A stretch of DNA of 64,000 bases from Plantactinospora sp039889035 (GTDB taxonomy: Bacteria > Actinomycetota > Actinomycetes > Mycobacteriales > Micromonosporaceae). Under the pieces are notes generated by a model, which was not told where the DNA came from, did no database searches, and saw nothing but the letters and a program-made list of their open reading frames with translations. The stretch lies in the NCBI GenBank assembly GCA_039889035.1, contig JBDQQY010000044.1:19105-83104 (forward strand), in the 5' to 3' direction. A program made the translations under genes and the position numbers. Shown here piece by piece: positions 16,008 to 24,924 of this stretch; the first letter of the stretch is position 1; the number at the start of each line of letters is the position of its first letter.

Positions 16008-16825
16008 GCATGGCAACCACTGGATCGGTCGGATCGGCCTCCGCGCCGGCCACCGCCTCGGCCCTCGGATCGGCAATCGCGTTCGAATGGACCAAGGCCC
16101 GTACCCTGCGGTCCTCGCTCGGGTCCCTGGTGCTGTGCTTCGCGGCGAGCGTCGGCATCGCCCTGCTGTTCGGGATGGTGTTGCGCGGCGCGTACGACGG
16201 GATGAGCCCGGAGAGTAAGGCGTCGTTCGACCCGGTCGGGTCGGGATTCAACGGTCTCCGGCTCAGCATGATCGCCCTGGTCGTCTTCGGTGTGCTGCTG
16301 ACCAGCGGTGAGTACGCCACCGGGACGATCAGCTCCTCGCTGGCGGCGGTGCCCCGGCGTGGCGTGTTCTACACCGCGAAGGTGGTCACCGGGACGTTGA
16401 TCGCGTTCGTCGTCGCCGCCGCCGTCACCCTGGCCACGTTCTTCACCGCGCAGGCAGCCATCGGCGGTACGCACAACGCGGCCGTCACCGACGACGGCGT
16501 GCCCCGGGCGATCATCGGTGCCGTCCTCTACCTGACGTTGGCGTGCGCGTTCTCGATGGGGCTGGCGACCGTGCTGCGCAGCTCAGCCCTGACGCTGGGT
16601 ATCCTGGTGCCGATCTTCTTCATGGGTTCGGAGATCCTGAACAACCTGCCGAAGGTGCGTACCGTGGCCCAGTTCCTGCCCGATGCGGCCGGCAGCATCA
16701 TCCTGCGCCGGGAACCGCCGGACGACACCGTCCTCGGCCCGTGGACCGGAATCGGCGTGCTGCTGCTGTGGACGCTCGCGGCCGTACTGGGCGGCTATCT
16801 GAGCATGCGGCGCCGAGACCTGTGA
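16004..16825 (+). CDS. ABC-2-type transporter permease
   Basis: The 273-residue membrane protein has about six hydrophobic segments (for example SSLGSLVLCFAASVGIALLF and SMIALVVFGVLLTSGEY) and a cytoplasmic N-terminus of about 30 residues rich in Ala, Ser and Thr. The TSGEYATGTISSSLAAVPRR stretch is typical of BcrB/ABC-2 permeases. It overlaps the ATPase gene upstream and shares GTGA with the histidine kinase gene downstream, making a coupled four-gene operon. Confidence 0.9.
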   Translation: MSMATTGSVGSASAPATASALGSAIAFEWTKARTLRSSLGSLVLCFAASVGIALLFGMVLRGAYDGMSPESKASFDPVGSGFNGLRLSMIALVVFGVLLTSGEYATGTISSSLAAVPRRGVFYTAKVVTGTLIAFVVAAAVTLATFFTAQAAIGGTHNAAVTDDGVPRAIIGAVLYLTLACAFSMGLATVLRSSALTLGILVPIFFMGSEILNNLPKVRTVAQFLPDAAGSIILRREPPDDTVLGPWTGIGVLLLWTLAAVLGGYLSMRRRDL

Positions 16826-18069
16826 ACTCGGTCGCCCGGCCGGGTCACCGACGACTGGTCGCGCTGGACTGCCTCGGCGCGGCCGGTTACGTCGGGGTGC
16901 TCCTGCTGCTGCGGCACACCCAGGGGTCCGCCCCGGTGCCGGCGGAACTGCCCGGCTGGGCGGCGGACGCGCTGACCGCCGCGATCGGGCTGCCGCTCGC
17001 CGTACGACGGCTGTGGCCGTTGCCGGTGCTGGCCGTGGTCCTGAGCGCGTCGGTGCTGGCGCTGCCACTCGGGGTGCTGACGGACCCGTTCCTCGGCACG
17101 GCGGTGGCGCTCTACACCGTCGGGGTGGCCGCAACAGGGCGGCGGTGGGCGCTGGCCGCCGTTCTGACGGCGCTCGGGATCGCCGGAACGGTACCGTCGC
17201 GCCCCGCCAGCGGCGTGCACGCGTACTGGTGGCAGGAGGGGCCGGGCCTGATCATCATCGGTTGGCTGCTCGTCGGCGGCTCGTGGCTGCTGGGCAGCGC
17301 CGTCCAGAAGCAGCGGACCACCGCGGCGCGGGCGGCCGAGCAGTTGGCCCGGTCGGCGGTGACCACGGAACGGTTGCGGATCGCCCGGGAGTTGCACGAC
17401 ATCGTCGCGCACAGCGTGGGCATCATCGCGGTCAAGGCCGCGGTCGCCAACCACGTGGTCCGGACCCGACCTGCTGAGGTGGCCGACGCACTGCGGGTCA
17501 TCGAGGAGACCAGTCGGAACGCCCTCGTCGAGATGCGGCAGATGCTCGGCGTGCTGCGCTCGGAGGCGTACACCGACGGGTCAACGACGCAACGGCCGGC
17601 GGCGGACGGGGCGGCGCCGGACCTGGCACCGGCGCCGGGGCCAGCGGGACTCTCCGCGCTCGCCGAGCGGGCGGCGGCCTCAGGCGTACGGGTGGAGTTG
17701 ACGATCGACGGTGTGGAGCAGGTGTCCGAGGCGATGGGGTTGACGATCTACCGGATCGTGCAGGAGTCGTTGACGAACGCCGCCAGGCACGCGGCGCCGA
17801 CCCGGTGCCGGGTGGCGGTCGAGGCGGTCGGAGCCGAGGTACGGATCCAGGTCACCGATGACGGGCGCGATGGCGGTGCGCGTGAGGCCGGTGGGCAGAC
17901 CGGTGACGGACTCACCGATGCCGGGCACGGCCTGACCGGTATGCGGGAGCGGGTCCTGATGTACGGCGGGCACTTCGCCGCCGGACCACGGCCGGAGGGT
18001 GGTTATCGGGTCACCGCCCGGATCCCCTTTCGTCGGGTCGGCGATCGGTCCGGGGACGGCCATGGGTGA
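16822..18069 (+). CDS. NarL-type sensor histidine kinase
   Basis: The 415-residue kinase has about five N-terminal membrane segments (residues 10-160), a short coiled linker, a HisKA_3 dimerisation domain with phospho-acceptor His192 in RELHDIVAHS, and a HATPase_c domain (ESLTNAARHA, then the G-boxes DDGRDGG and GHGLTGMRERV). No extracellular sensor domain is visible, so it belongs to the intramembrane-sensing type often paired with ABC exporters. The GTG at 16822 overlaps the permease stop. It should phosphorylate the response regulator encoded 18 bases downstream. Confidence 0.9.
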   Translation: MNSVARPGHRRLVALDCLGAAGYVGVLLLLRHTQGSAPVPAELPGWAADALTAAIGLPLAVRRLWPLPVLAVVLSASVLALPLGVLTDPFLGTAVALYTVGVAATGRRWALAAVLTALGIAGTVPSRPASGVHAYWWQEGPGLIIIGWLLVGGSWLLGSAVQKQRTTAARAAEQLARSAVTTERLRIARELHDIVAHSVGIIAVKAAVANHVVRTRPAEVADALRVIEETSRNALVEMRQMLGVLRSEAYTDGSTTQRPAADGAAPDLAPAPGPAGLSALAERAAASGVRVELTIDGVEQVSEAMGLTIYRIVQESLTNAARHAAPTRCRVAVEAVGAEVRIQVTDDGRDGGAREAGGQTGDGLTDAGHGLTGMRERVLMYGGHFAAGPRPEGGYRVTARIPFRRVGDRSGDGHG

Positions 18070-18087
18070 GCGAACCGAGGAGCGGGC

Positions 18088-18771
18088 ATGAGTGATGCCG
18101 TCCGGGTGCTGGTTGCCGACGATCAGGCACTGCTGAGGGGGAGCTTCCGGGTCCTGATCGAGGACGAGCCGGGCTTCGTGGTGGTCGGCGACGCGGACAC
18201 CGGCCACCGGGCGGTGGAGCTTGCCCGACTGACCGCTCCCGACGTCGTACTGATGGACGTCCGGATGCCCGAGCTGGACGGAATCGAAGCCACCCGGAGG
18301 ATCTGCGGTTCGCCGGAGACGGCGAAGGTCCGGGTGTTGATGCTCACCATGTTCGATCTCGACTCGTACGTCTACGCCGCGTTGCGGGCCGGGGCGAGCG
18401 GCTTCCTGCTCAAGGACACCCCGCCGAGTGACCTGTTGTCGGCCATCCGGGTGGTCGCCGCCGGTGAGGGTCTGCTGGCTCCGTCGGTCACCCGGCGGCT
18501 GATCGCGGAGTTCGCCCGCAGCCACGAGCCGGTCGGCCCGTTCGGTGGGCGGATGGCGGACGTCACCGGACGGGAACGGGAGGTCCTCGTCCTCGTCGCC
18601 CGGGGCCTCTCCAACGCCGAGATCGCGCAGCGGTTGCGGGTCAGCCTCGCCACCGTGAAGACCCATGTCAGCCACCTGTTGACCAAACTCGACGCCCGCG
18701 ACCGTACCCAACTGGTGATCGCCGCGTACGAGTCGGGACTGGTCTCCCGACGGACAGGGTCGACAGGTTGA
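18088..18771 (+). CDS. NarL/LuxR-type response regulator
   Basis: The 227-residue regulator has a receiver domain with acidic pocket DDQ, phospho-acceptor Asp57 (VVLMDVRMP) and the conserved Lys in FLLKDTPP, followed by a LuxR helix-turn-helix (about 160-220: VTGREREVLVLVARGLSNAEIAQRL). It is the last gene of the ABC-kinase operon and probably controls that operon in response to export substrates or envelope stress. Confidence 0.92.
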   Translation: MSDAVRVLVADDQALLRGSFRVLIEDEPGFVVVGDADTGHRAVELARLTAPDVVLMDVRMPELDGIEATRRICGSPETAKVRVLMLTMFDLDSYVYAALRAGASGFLLKDTPPSDLLSAIRVVAAGEGLLAPSVTRRLIAEFARSHEPVGPFGGRMADVTGREREVLVLVARGLSNAEIAQRLRVSLATVKTHVSHLLTKLDARDRTQLVIAAYESGLVSRRTGSTG

Positions 18772-18885
18772 TCTCACGCCGCTCGACAGCCACCATCGAG
18801 ACTCGTCCGGCCGGCCACGGCAACGCCCCCATGCCGATTGTCGCGTCGCGCGAGGGCAGGTGTTGTTGATCCAGCCGGGTGCCGG

Positions 18886-19671
18886 TCAGATCCACTTCTC
18901 CGCCACTTCCTGTATCAACTCGGCGGACTGCTGTCGCGGAAGCGCCTCGCTCCGGACGGCCTCCCAGGCCCGCTGTAGTACCGCCAAGTCGTCCTTATCT
19001 TCGATCACCTGCCAAGCCAACTGGTTGTCCAGATAGCCGGTCTCGGTCCGGTCCCGGGCTGTGGCGATCGCGAATGGTCCGTTCAGCCCGGGGTACGCGC
19101 CGGCCGATATCGGAACGACGTGCAGCCGCACGTGCGGGAGCGCGCACGCGGCAAGCAGCGCGTCCATCTGTTCGCGCATCACAGCCGGACCACCGACAGG
19201 GCGGTGCAACATCTCCTCGTCGAGCACGGCCGTGAGATCCACCGGGTTGTCCCGAGTCAGCAGCGCCTTGCGGGCGAGGCGCATGGCGAGCCGGCGCTCC
19301 GCCTCCTCAAGATTGGTCAACCCCGCCTCGGTCAACACCGCCCGGGCATACGCCTCGGTTTGCAGTAGGCCGGGCACGACCAGAGCCTGAAAGGACCGCA
19401 GCGCCACCGCCCCCTCTTCGACAGTCCACCAGTCGATGAACCACTGCGACGAACCGAGGCGGGCGGCGAGGCGGCCGAGCGCACCGCCGGTCTGTAGGGC
19501 GCCGTCGACGGCGGCCCAGAAGCCGGGTGGTGGTTTGCGACGGCCGCTCTCGATCATTCCGATGGTGGAGGCCGCCCACGGAATATGCCGGGCCAGATCC
19601 TCCTGCGTCATTCCGCGCGCATCCCGGGTCAGTCGCAGCTCGTCGAGCAGATAACGAATTCGATCATCCAT
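18886..19671 (-). CDS. XRE-family regulator with DUF5753 domain
   Basis: The 261-residue protein has an N-terminal XRE helix-turn-helix (about 8-62; MTQEDLARHIPWAASTIGMIE) and a DUF5753 ligand-like domain (about 85-250; FQALVVPGLLQTEAYARA is characteristic). It is of the WhiJ/SCO4441 type abundant in Actinobacteria, where such regulators are often paired with small partner proteins. The ATG at 19671 follows a GAGGA site; the frame extends upstream with poorer starts. It is divergent from two small genes at 19834 and 20106 rather than from the usual DUF397 gene. Confidence 0.9.
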   Translation of the reverse strand: MDDRIRYLLDELRLTRDARGMTQEDLARHIPWAASTIGMIESGRRKPPPGFWAAVDGALQTGGALGRLAARLGSSQWFIDWWTVEEGAVALRSFQALVVPGLLQTEAYARAVLTEAGLTNLEEAERRLAMRLARKALLTRDNPVDLTAVLDEEMLHRPVGGPAVMREQMDALLAACALPHVRLHVVPISAGAYPGLNGPFAIATARDRTETGYLDNQLAWQVIEDKDDLAVLQRAWEAVRSEALPRQQSAELIQEVAEKWI

Positions 19672-19833
19672 AATCACACCGTCCTCACAGGTCCGACCGG
19701 CGCGCCACACACCGAACACGATCTGCCGTGACCAGACACAATGCGGCGCGATGCCTTCCGAGGATAGGGCCGGTCAGGCCACTGTGGAAGGGAGGAACCC
19801 ACACTCAAACCAATTCCGAGAAAGGAGGCAACA

Positions 19834-20109
19834 ATGATTCCGGTAGGTCGAACAAAGCCGCGCCATCGCCGGGACTGGCGGCGACTCTGGCGGTACTGCC
19901 GATGTGGGTGGCGTTGGCGCTGCCCGGACTCCGTCGCACTCGTCCCGAGGCCGTATCCGCCGCCGCCGCGCGTCCGTGCCGCGAACAGCCGGTTCCCGTT
20001 CCGGACCTCGCCGACCGGCTCGCCCCAGATCGGCCGCGTGGGCGCGTCGACCCCCACCCGGACCCGCTGCGCGGACCGGGGCGGCCGGGCGGGACGCCGG
20101 CTGCGATGA
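19834..20109 (+). CDS. Small arginine/tryptophan-rich protein next to XRE regulator
   Basis: The 91-residue product begins MIPVGRTKPRHRRDWRRLW and is extremely basic, with Arg/Trp/Cys-rich residues 8-32 containing a CRCGWRWRC cluster, then a Pro/Arg-rich tail. The ATG lies behind a textbook AGGAGG site, which argues strongly that it is translated even though a longer frame overlaps it. Its stop overlaps the next start (ATGA). I do not recognise a domain; similar short proteins beside XRE-DUF5753 genes seem to recur in Micromonosporaceae, from memory and not checked. A nucleic-acid-binding or regulatory partner role is a guess. Confidence 0.65.
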   Translation: MIPVGRTKPRHRRDWRRLWRYCRCGWRWRCPDSVALVPRPYPPPPRVRAANSRFPFRTSPTGSPQIGRVGASTPTRTRCADRGGRAGRRLR

Positions 20110-20387
20110 GCCGGTACGAGCCCGGTTGTCACGCCGTGGCCCGGCCGGTCTTCGCCCGCCGCCGCCCGCACACCCACACCCGCCCGCTCTTCCTCTGCCG
20201 CGCCTGTGGGGCGAAATGGCCCTGCCAGCCGGCCCGACTCGTCCTGCTGCACATGTACCGGGACGACCGGCAAGGACTGCGGCTGCACCTCGCCCGCACG
20301 ATGCTGACCGCACTGGCCGACCAACCGCGCAGCGACGCCCTCACGCTGGCCGTCCGTTTCCTCGGCTGGCTGCCCCGGAAGAACTGA
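20106..20387 (+). CDS. Small CxxC-type protein coupled to the arginine-rich gene
   Basis: The 93-residue product begins MSRYEPGCHAVARPVF and contains a CRACGAKWPC motif around residues 39-48, resembling a small zinc-binding knuckle, then a helical, Arg/Leu-rich C-terminus ending VRFLGWLPRKN. Proteins with this CxxCGxxWPC motif are often mis-named flavin reductases in actinobacterial genomes; no flavin-binding domain is visible. Its ATG overlaps the stop of the upstream gene (ATGA), so translation is coupled. It probably works with the divergent XRE-DUF5753 regulator, by position only. Confidence 0.65.
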   Translation: MSRYEPGCHAVARPVFARRRPHTHTRPLFLCRACGAKWPCQPARLVLLHMYRDDRQGLRLHLARTMLTALADQPRSDALTLAVRFLGWLPRKN

Positions 20388-20610
20388 GCCTCATCACCCG
20401 ACCGGCCCGCCCCGGGTCGCCGCTTCTCCCACGGCGATCCGGGGCGGGCTTGTCCAACTCGTCGGCGGCCTCCGCCGGTGGCGAACCGACCTTCGGCTCC
20501 TTTTCGGTCTTGCCTGATGTCATGGCTTCCATCGGGCGCCCGGTTCTCCACTCTCCCCTGATCCGGGCGCCCGCCCTGAACACAGAACTTCGACGGAAGG
20601 AACAGGGACC

Positions 20611-20835
20611 ATGCGGATCAAGCGGATCGCCGGGCTGACCCTCGCCGGTGCCGCGGCCGTCACGGCCGTCGGCATCGCCACTGCGGCGTACGCGAACGAG
20701 CCGTCCGACTCGGAGAAGACCGTACGGATCGTCACCGAGAACAACGGCAACGTCTTCGGCACCTCGACCGACGCGTCCGAGGACTGCCCCGAGAAGAACG
20801 GCGGCGCGGCCACGCCCGCCGAAGCCGGCCTGTGA
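20611..20835 (+). CDS. Exported 74-residue acidic peptide heading the MoxR operon
   Basis: The product starts MRIKRIAGLTLAGAAAVTAV, a clear Sec signal peptide with cleavage expected near AYA-NEPSD. The mature part of about 45 residues is acidic and polar (SEKTVRIVTENNGNVFGTS, one Cys in EDCPEK) with no membrane anchor or lipobox. A purine-rich site precedes the ATG. Its stop is 10 bases from the MoxR start, so it heads the same operon. I do not recognise a family. It could be a signal or a substrate of the downstream protease and sensor, which is inference from position. Confidence 0.7.
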   Translation: MRIKRIAGLTLAGAAAVTAVGIATAAYANEPSDSEKTVRIVTENNGNVFGTSTDASEDCPEKNGGAATPAEAGL

Positions 20836-20845
20836 GGTATCGCCG

Positions 20846-21892
20846 ATGAGCATCACCGCAGCCGGGCCGGACGCGGCACGCATCCTGCCGGAGGCGCCGC
20901 ACATCGCGCTCGAACAGGCGATGTTCGAGGTCAAGCGGGTGATCGTCGGGCAGGACAGGTTGGTGGAGCGGCTCTTCACCGCGTTGCTGGCCGACGGGCA
21001 CTGCCTGCTGGAGGGCGTACCGGGGGTGGCGAAGACACTCGCCGCGCAGACCCTGGCCGTCGCGGTGGGGGGGAGCTTCTCCCGGATCCAGTTCACTCCG
21101 GACCTGGTGCCGTCGGACATCGTCGGTACCCGGATCTACCGGGCCTCCTCGGAGAGCTTCGACGTGGAGCTGGGTCCGGTGATGGCGAACCTGGTACTGG
21201 CCGACGAGATCAACCGGGCGCCGGCAAAGGTGCAGTCGGCGCTGCTGGAGGCGATGGCCGAGCGGCAGGTGTCGATCGGCGGCCGGAGTTACCCGGTGCC
21301 GGAGCCGTTCCTGGTCCTCGCGACCCAGAACCCGATCGAGTCGGAGGGGGTCTACCAGCTACCGGAGGCACAACGCGACCGGTTCCTGCTGAAGATCCTC
21401 GTCGACTACCCCACCGACGACGAGGAGCTGGGCATCCTCTACCGGATGGGCACCGCTCGGCCGGAGCCGCGCACGGTGCTGGACCCGGCCCGGCTGCGCG
21501 GGCTCCAGGAGCGGGCCCGTGGGGTGTTCGTGCACCACGCCATCGCGGAGTACGTGGTGCGGCTGGTGGTGGCCACCCGGCACCCGGACCGGTTCGGCGC
21601 GGGCGACCTCGCGGCGCGGCTCGCGTACGGGGCGAGTCCGCGGGCCACCCTCGGGCTGGTCGCGGCCGCCCGGGCACTGGCCCTGCTGCGGGGCCGGGAG
21701 TACGTGCTGCCGGCCGACGTGACCGAGCTGGCGGTCGACGTACTGGCACACCGGCTGGTGCTGTCCTTCGACGCGGTCGCCGACGGGATCTCGGCGGAGT
21801 CCGTGGTGCGCCGGCTGGTCGCCGCGGTACCGCCGCCGCAGATCGCCCCGCAGCAGGCGGAGCAGACGCAGCAGGTGGAGCGGGCGGCGTGA
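20846..21892 (+). CDS. MoxR-family AAA+ ATPase
   Basis: The 348-residue protein is a MoxR AAA+ ATPase. Walker A is GVPGVAKT (57-64), Walker B is LVLADEINR (116-124), sensor 1 is the QN of LATQNP (161-162), and the lid carries the usual ASPRATLGL motif. The frame is open further upstream, but the ATG at 20846 gives the normal N-terminus. MoxR ATPases act as chaperones with DUF58 and von Willebrand A partners, maturing enzymes or envelope proteins. The short Gln-rich tail is unusual in composition. Both partner genes follow. Confidence 0.95.
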   Translation: MSITAAGPDAARILPEAPHIALEQAMFEVKRVIVGQDRLVERLFTALLADGHCLLEGVPGVAKTLAAQTLAVAVGGSFSRIQFTPDLVPSDIVGTRIYRASSESFDVELGPVMANLVLADEINRAPAKVQSALLEAMAERQVSIGGRSYPVPEPFLVLATQNPIESEGVYQLPEAQRDRFLLKILVDYPTDDEELGILYRMGTARPEPRTVLDPARLRGLQERARGVFVHHAIAEYVVRLVVATRHPDRFGAGDLAARLAYGASPRATLGLVAAARALALLRGREYVLPADVTELAVDVLAHRLVLSFDAVADGISAESVVRRLVAAVPPPQIAPQQAEQTQQVERAA

Positions 21893-21980
21893 GTCGCAGC
21901 CGACCGGGCGGGCGGGTCGGGCGGCGGTGGTCCCGCCGCCCGCCGCGCCGGACGGACCGGAGGAACAGGAGGCGCACGCA

Positions 21981-22994
21981 ATGAACGAGGGATACGCCAC
22001 GGTGCACCAGCTCGCGCCGCACCGCCGGCTGCGCCGGCTGGAGCTGGCGATCACCCGGCGGCTCGACGGGCTGCTGCACGGGCAGCACCTGGGTCTGCTG
22101 CCGGGGGCCGGCAGCGAGCTGACCGGCAGCCGGGAGTACCGGCCCGGCGAGGACGAGGTGCGCCGGATGGACTGGGCGGTGACTGCGCGTACCGGGGTGC
22201 CGCACGTCCGGGAGGTGGACGCCGACCGGGAACTGACCACCTGGCTGCTGGTCGACTCCACTCCGAGCATGGACTTCGGCACCGCCGAGCTGGAGAAGCG
22301 GGAGTTGGCGGTGGCCGCCACGGCGGCGATCGGCTACCTGACGGCCAACTTCGGCAACCGGCTCGGCGGGCACCTGCTCGGGGCGGACGGGATCCGGCGC
22401 TTTCCGCCGCGTACCGGTCGGGAGCACCTGCTCGGCCTGCTGCACACGCTGCTGGCCGCGCCGCGTGGCCTGGCCGGGTCCCGGCCACCGACGCTGGCGG
22501 AGGCGCTGGCCGGGCTGCACCGCGCGGCACCGCGCCGGGGTCTGGTGGTGGTCGTCTCCGACTGGCTGGACGGGCTGCCGGAGTCCGCCGGCGACCCGCC
22601 GGGCCGGGACTCCGCCGAGCAGCGGCCGGAGTGGGAGGCCGAGTTGCGCCGGCTCGCCGTCCGGCACCAGGTGCTGGCGGTCGAGGTGACCGACCCGCGC
22701 GAACTGGAGCTGCCGGACGTCGGGCTGATCACGTTGGTCGACCCGGAGAGCGGGCGGCGCCGCGAGGTCTCCACCGGCAGCCGGCGGCTGCGCGAAAGGT
22801 ACGCCGAGGCGGCGCGGCAGCAGCGCGCACTGCTCCGCGCGGCACTGCGCCGGGCCGGCGCGGCACACCTGGCACTGCGTACCGACCGGGACTGGGTGAC
22901 CGACATCGTCCGGCACGTGTACGCCCAGCGCCGCCTCGCGGCGGCGGCCCGTACCCCCGGCCCGGCCGGCGGTTCGAGCGGCGGCGCGGCATGA
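21981..22994 (+). CDS. DUF58 domain protein
   Basis: The 337-residue protein has the DUF58 signature SREYRPGEDEVRRMDW (50-65) and a VWA-like fold with a MIDAS-type DSTPSM at 92-97. It has no N-terminal membrane segments, unlike many longer DUF58 proteins. DUF58 proteins work with MoxR ATPases. The ATG at 21981 is preceded by AGGAGG. The gene is separated from the MoxR gene by 88 bases and from the VWA gene by 10, so it lies within the operon. Confidence 0.92.
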   Translation: MNEGYATVHQLAPHRRLRRLELAITRRLDGLLHGQHLGLLPGAGSELTGSREYRPGEDEVRRMDWAVTARTGVPHVREVDADRELTTWLLVDSTPSMDFGTAELEKRELAVAATAAIGYLTANFGNRLGGHLLGADGIRRFPPRTGREHLLGLLHTLLAAPRGLAGSRPPTLAEALAGLHRAAPRRGLVVVVSDWLDGLPESAGDPPGRDSAEQRPEWEAELRRLAVRHQVLAVEVTDPRELELPDVGLITLVDPESGRRREVSTGSRRLRERYAEAARQQRALLRAALRRAGAAHLALRTDRDWVTDIVRHVYAQRRLAAAARTPGPAGGSSGGAA

Positions 22995-23004
22995 AGGAGG
23001 AACG

Positions 23005-23964
23005 ATGACGCTGGAGAGTCCGGGCCGGCTGTGGCTGCTGGCCGGGGTGGTGGCGCTGGCCGTGGCGTACCTGGTGATGCAGCGCCGCCGCAGCCGGTAC
23101 GCCGTCCGCTTCACCAACCTGCGCCTGCTGGACCGGGTGGCACCGAGCCGGCCCGGCTGGCGCCGGCACGTGCCGGCGAGCCTCTTCCTGGCCATGCTGG
23201 GGCTGCTGGTGGTCGGCTTCGCCCGCCCCACCGACGAGGTACGGGTGCCGCGTGAGCGGGCCACCGTGGTGATCGCGGTGGACGTGTCGCTGTCGATGCT
23301 CGCCGACGACGTACCGCCGGACCGGCTCAGCTCGGCCAAGGCGGCGGCCCGGGAGTTCGTCGACGGGCTGCCCGAGGAGTTCAACGTCGGGCTGGTCGCC
23401 TTCGCCGGCAACGCGTCGGTCTTCGTCGCCCCCGGTACCGACCGGGAGATGCTGGACACCGGCATCGACCGGCTGGCCGAGGGCGGCACCGGGCAGCAGG
23501 GCACCGCAATCGGGGACGCGATCGCCACCGCGCTGGAGACGATCGCCACCCTGGACGGGCAGGCCGCCGAGGATCCGCCGCCGGCCCGGGTGGTGCTGCT
23601 CTCCGACGGCGCCAACACCTCCGGCAGCGACCCGGAGGAGGCGGCGGCCGAGGCGTCGAGTGCCGGGGTGCCGGTGGACGCCATCGCGTTCGGCACCTCG
23701 GACGGGGTGATCGAGCAGGGCAGCCGGCCGATGACCGTACCGGTGGACGGCGAGACGCTGCGGATGGTCGCCGAGCGGACCGGTGGCGGCTACCACGAGG
23801 CGGGCAGCAGCGACGAGCTGCGGGCCGTGTACGCCGACATCGGCAGCTCGGTCGGTTACACGCTGGAGCGGCAGGACGTCTCGGCCCGGTTCATCGGGAT
23901 CGGCCTGATCCTGGCGCTGCTCGCCGCCGCCGCGTCGATGTTCTGGTTCGCCCGGATCCCCTGA
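23005..23964 (+). CDS. von Willebrand factor A domain membrane protein
   Basis: The 319-residue protein resembles BatA/BatB. Two N-terminal membrane segments (about 8-25 and 57-73) precede a VWA domain facing outside or inside the membrane, then a C-terminal segment (about 293-317). The MIDAS metal site is complete: DVSLSM (93-98), Thr167 in GTAIGD and Asp201 in LLSDGANT. The N-terminal BatA-like segment (RYAVRFTNLRLL) is present. Such proteins bind partners in a metal-dependent way and are the membrane arm of MoxR systems. Confidence 0.93.
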   Translation: MTLESPGRLWLLAGVVALAVAYLVMQRRRSRYAVRFTNLRLLDRVAPSRPGWRRHVPASLFLAMLGLLVVGFARPTDEVRVPRERATVVIAVDVSLSMLADDVPPDRLSSAKAAAREFVDGLPEEFNVGLVAFAGNASVFVAPGTDREMLDTGIDRLAEGGTGQQGTAIGDAIATALETIATLDGQAAEDPPPARVVLLSDGANTSGSDPEEAAAEASSAGVPVDAIAFGTSDGVIEQGSRPMTVPVDGETLRMVAERTGGGYHEAGSSDELRAVYADIGSSVGYTLERQDVSARFIGIGLILALLAAAASMFWFARIP

Positions 23965-24003
23965 CCGGGCAGGTATTTCCACAGTGGAGGGAGTGGCGGA
24001 GAG

Positions 24004-24915
24004 ATGGAGCACGCAGAGATGACGGCGGCGCCACCACCGGGACTGGGCCGGCCCCGGGGACCGGGCTTCGTCTCCCCGGCGCTGGACGCCTGGCCGGCGC
24101 AGGTCGCCCCGGTGGGCGTACCCGAGCGGGGGCCGGCGGCCGGCGCGGCGCGGTGGCGGCGGATGTTGCTGGCCGGGCTGGCCGTGGTGGCGCTCTCGGC
24201 GGCCTCCGGCGCGCTGGCCGGCGGATACGTGGCGGCGGACGAGCCGCCACCGGCGGCGGAGTTGGCCGGTCCCCCGCCGGCTACTCCGTTGTCGCCGGCG
24301 CCCGCGCCGAGCGGCGGGGCGGTGCCGAACGACCTGATCGGGGCCGCCGCCACCGCGCTGCCGGGGGTGCTGTCGGTGCGGGCCGGCCGGGCCGGCGGAT
24401 CCGGCTTCGCCGTCGACGAGCGGCACGTCATCACCAACAGCCACGTGGTGGCCGACGCCACCACGGTGAGCGTGGTCGGCCAGGACGGCCGGCGGCTGGC
24501 GGCCGAGGTGGTCGGCCGGGACCCGGGCAGCGACATCGCGGTGCTCCGGGTCAGCTCGCCCGGGGCGCTGCGACCGCTGCGGCTCGCCGCCACCGACGTC
24601 CGGGTCGGCGAACCGGTGCTCGCGGTCGGCTCCCCGCTGGGGCTCTCCGGCACCGTCACCGCCGGCATCGTCAGCGCGCTGGACCGGCAGGTGCGACTCG
24701 GCAACAGCGGTGCCCGGCAGAGCGCGATCCAGACCGACGCCTCGATCAACCCCGGTAACTCCGGCGGACCGCTGGTGAACGCCCGGGGCGAGGTGGTCGG
24801 GGTGAACACCGCGATCGCCACCCTGGACGGCAGCGGCAACATCGGCATCGGCTTCGCGATCCCGATCGACCGGGCCCAGCGGGCGGCCGAGCGGATCATC
24901 AGGAACGGCGGATAG
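24004..24915 (+). CDS. S1C (HtrA/DegP-like) membrane-tethered serine protease without PDZ
   Basis: The 303-residue protein has a cytoplasmic Pro-rich N-terminus (1-50), one membrane segment (about 54-74), an extracytoplasmic linker and a trypsin-like domain. The triad is His147 (TNSHVV), Asp177 (SDIAV) and Ser253 (GNSGGPL). The protein ends soon after the protease fold, so the PDZ domain of typical HtrA proteases is missing. It would cleave misfolded or specific envelope proteins outside the membrane. It is nine bases from the response regulator gene, linking proteolysis to the sensor system. Confidence 0.93.
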   Translation: MEHAEMTAAPPPGLGRPRGPGFVSPALDAWPAQVAPVGVPERGPAAGAARWRRMLLAGLAVVALSAASGALAGGYVAADEPPPAAELAGPPPATPLSPAPAPSGGAVPNDLIGAAATALPGVLSVRAGRAGGSGFAVDERHVITNSHVVADATTVSVVGQDGRRLAAEVVGRDPGSDIAVLRVSSPGALRPLRLAATDVRVGEPVLAVGSPLGLSGTVTAGIVSALDRQVRLGNSGARQSAIQTDASINPGNSGGPLVNARGEVVGVNTAIATLDGSGNIGIGFAIPIDRAQRAAERIIRNGG

Positions 24916-24924
24916 CGTCGGATC

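Noticed and set aside
20611..20835. Ribosomally made modified peptide (lanthipeptide or lasso precursor)
   Set aside because: It has a Sec signal peptide, a single Cys and no modification enzymes nearby; an exported peptide fits better.
21210..23696. Large minus-strand frame opposite the MoxR/DUF58/VWA genes
   Set aside because: Composition is Arg/Pro/Ser-rich and repetitive, typical of antisense reading of high-GC genes; no domain and no ribosome site.
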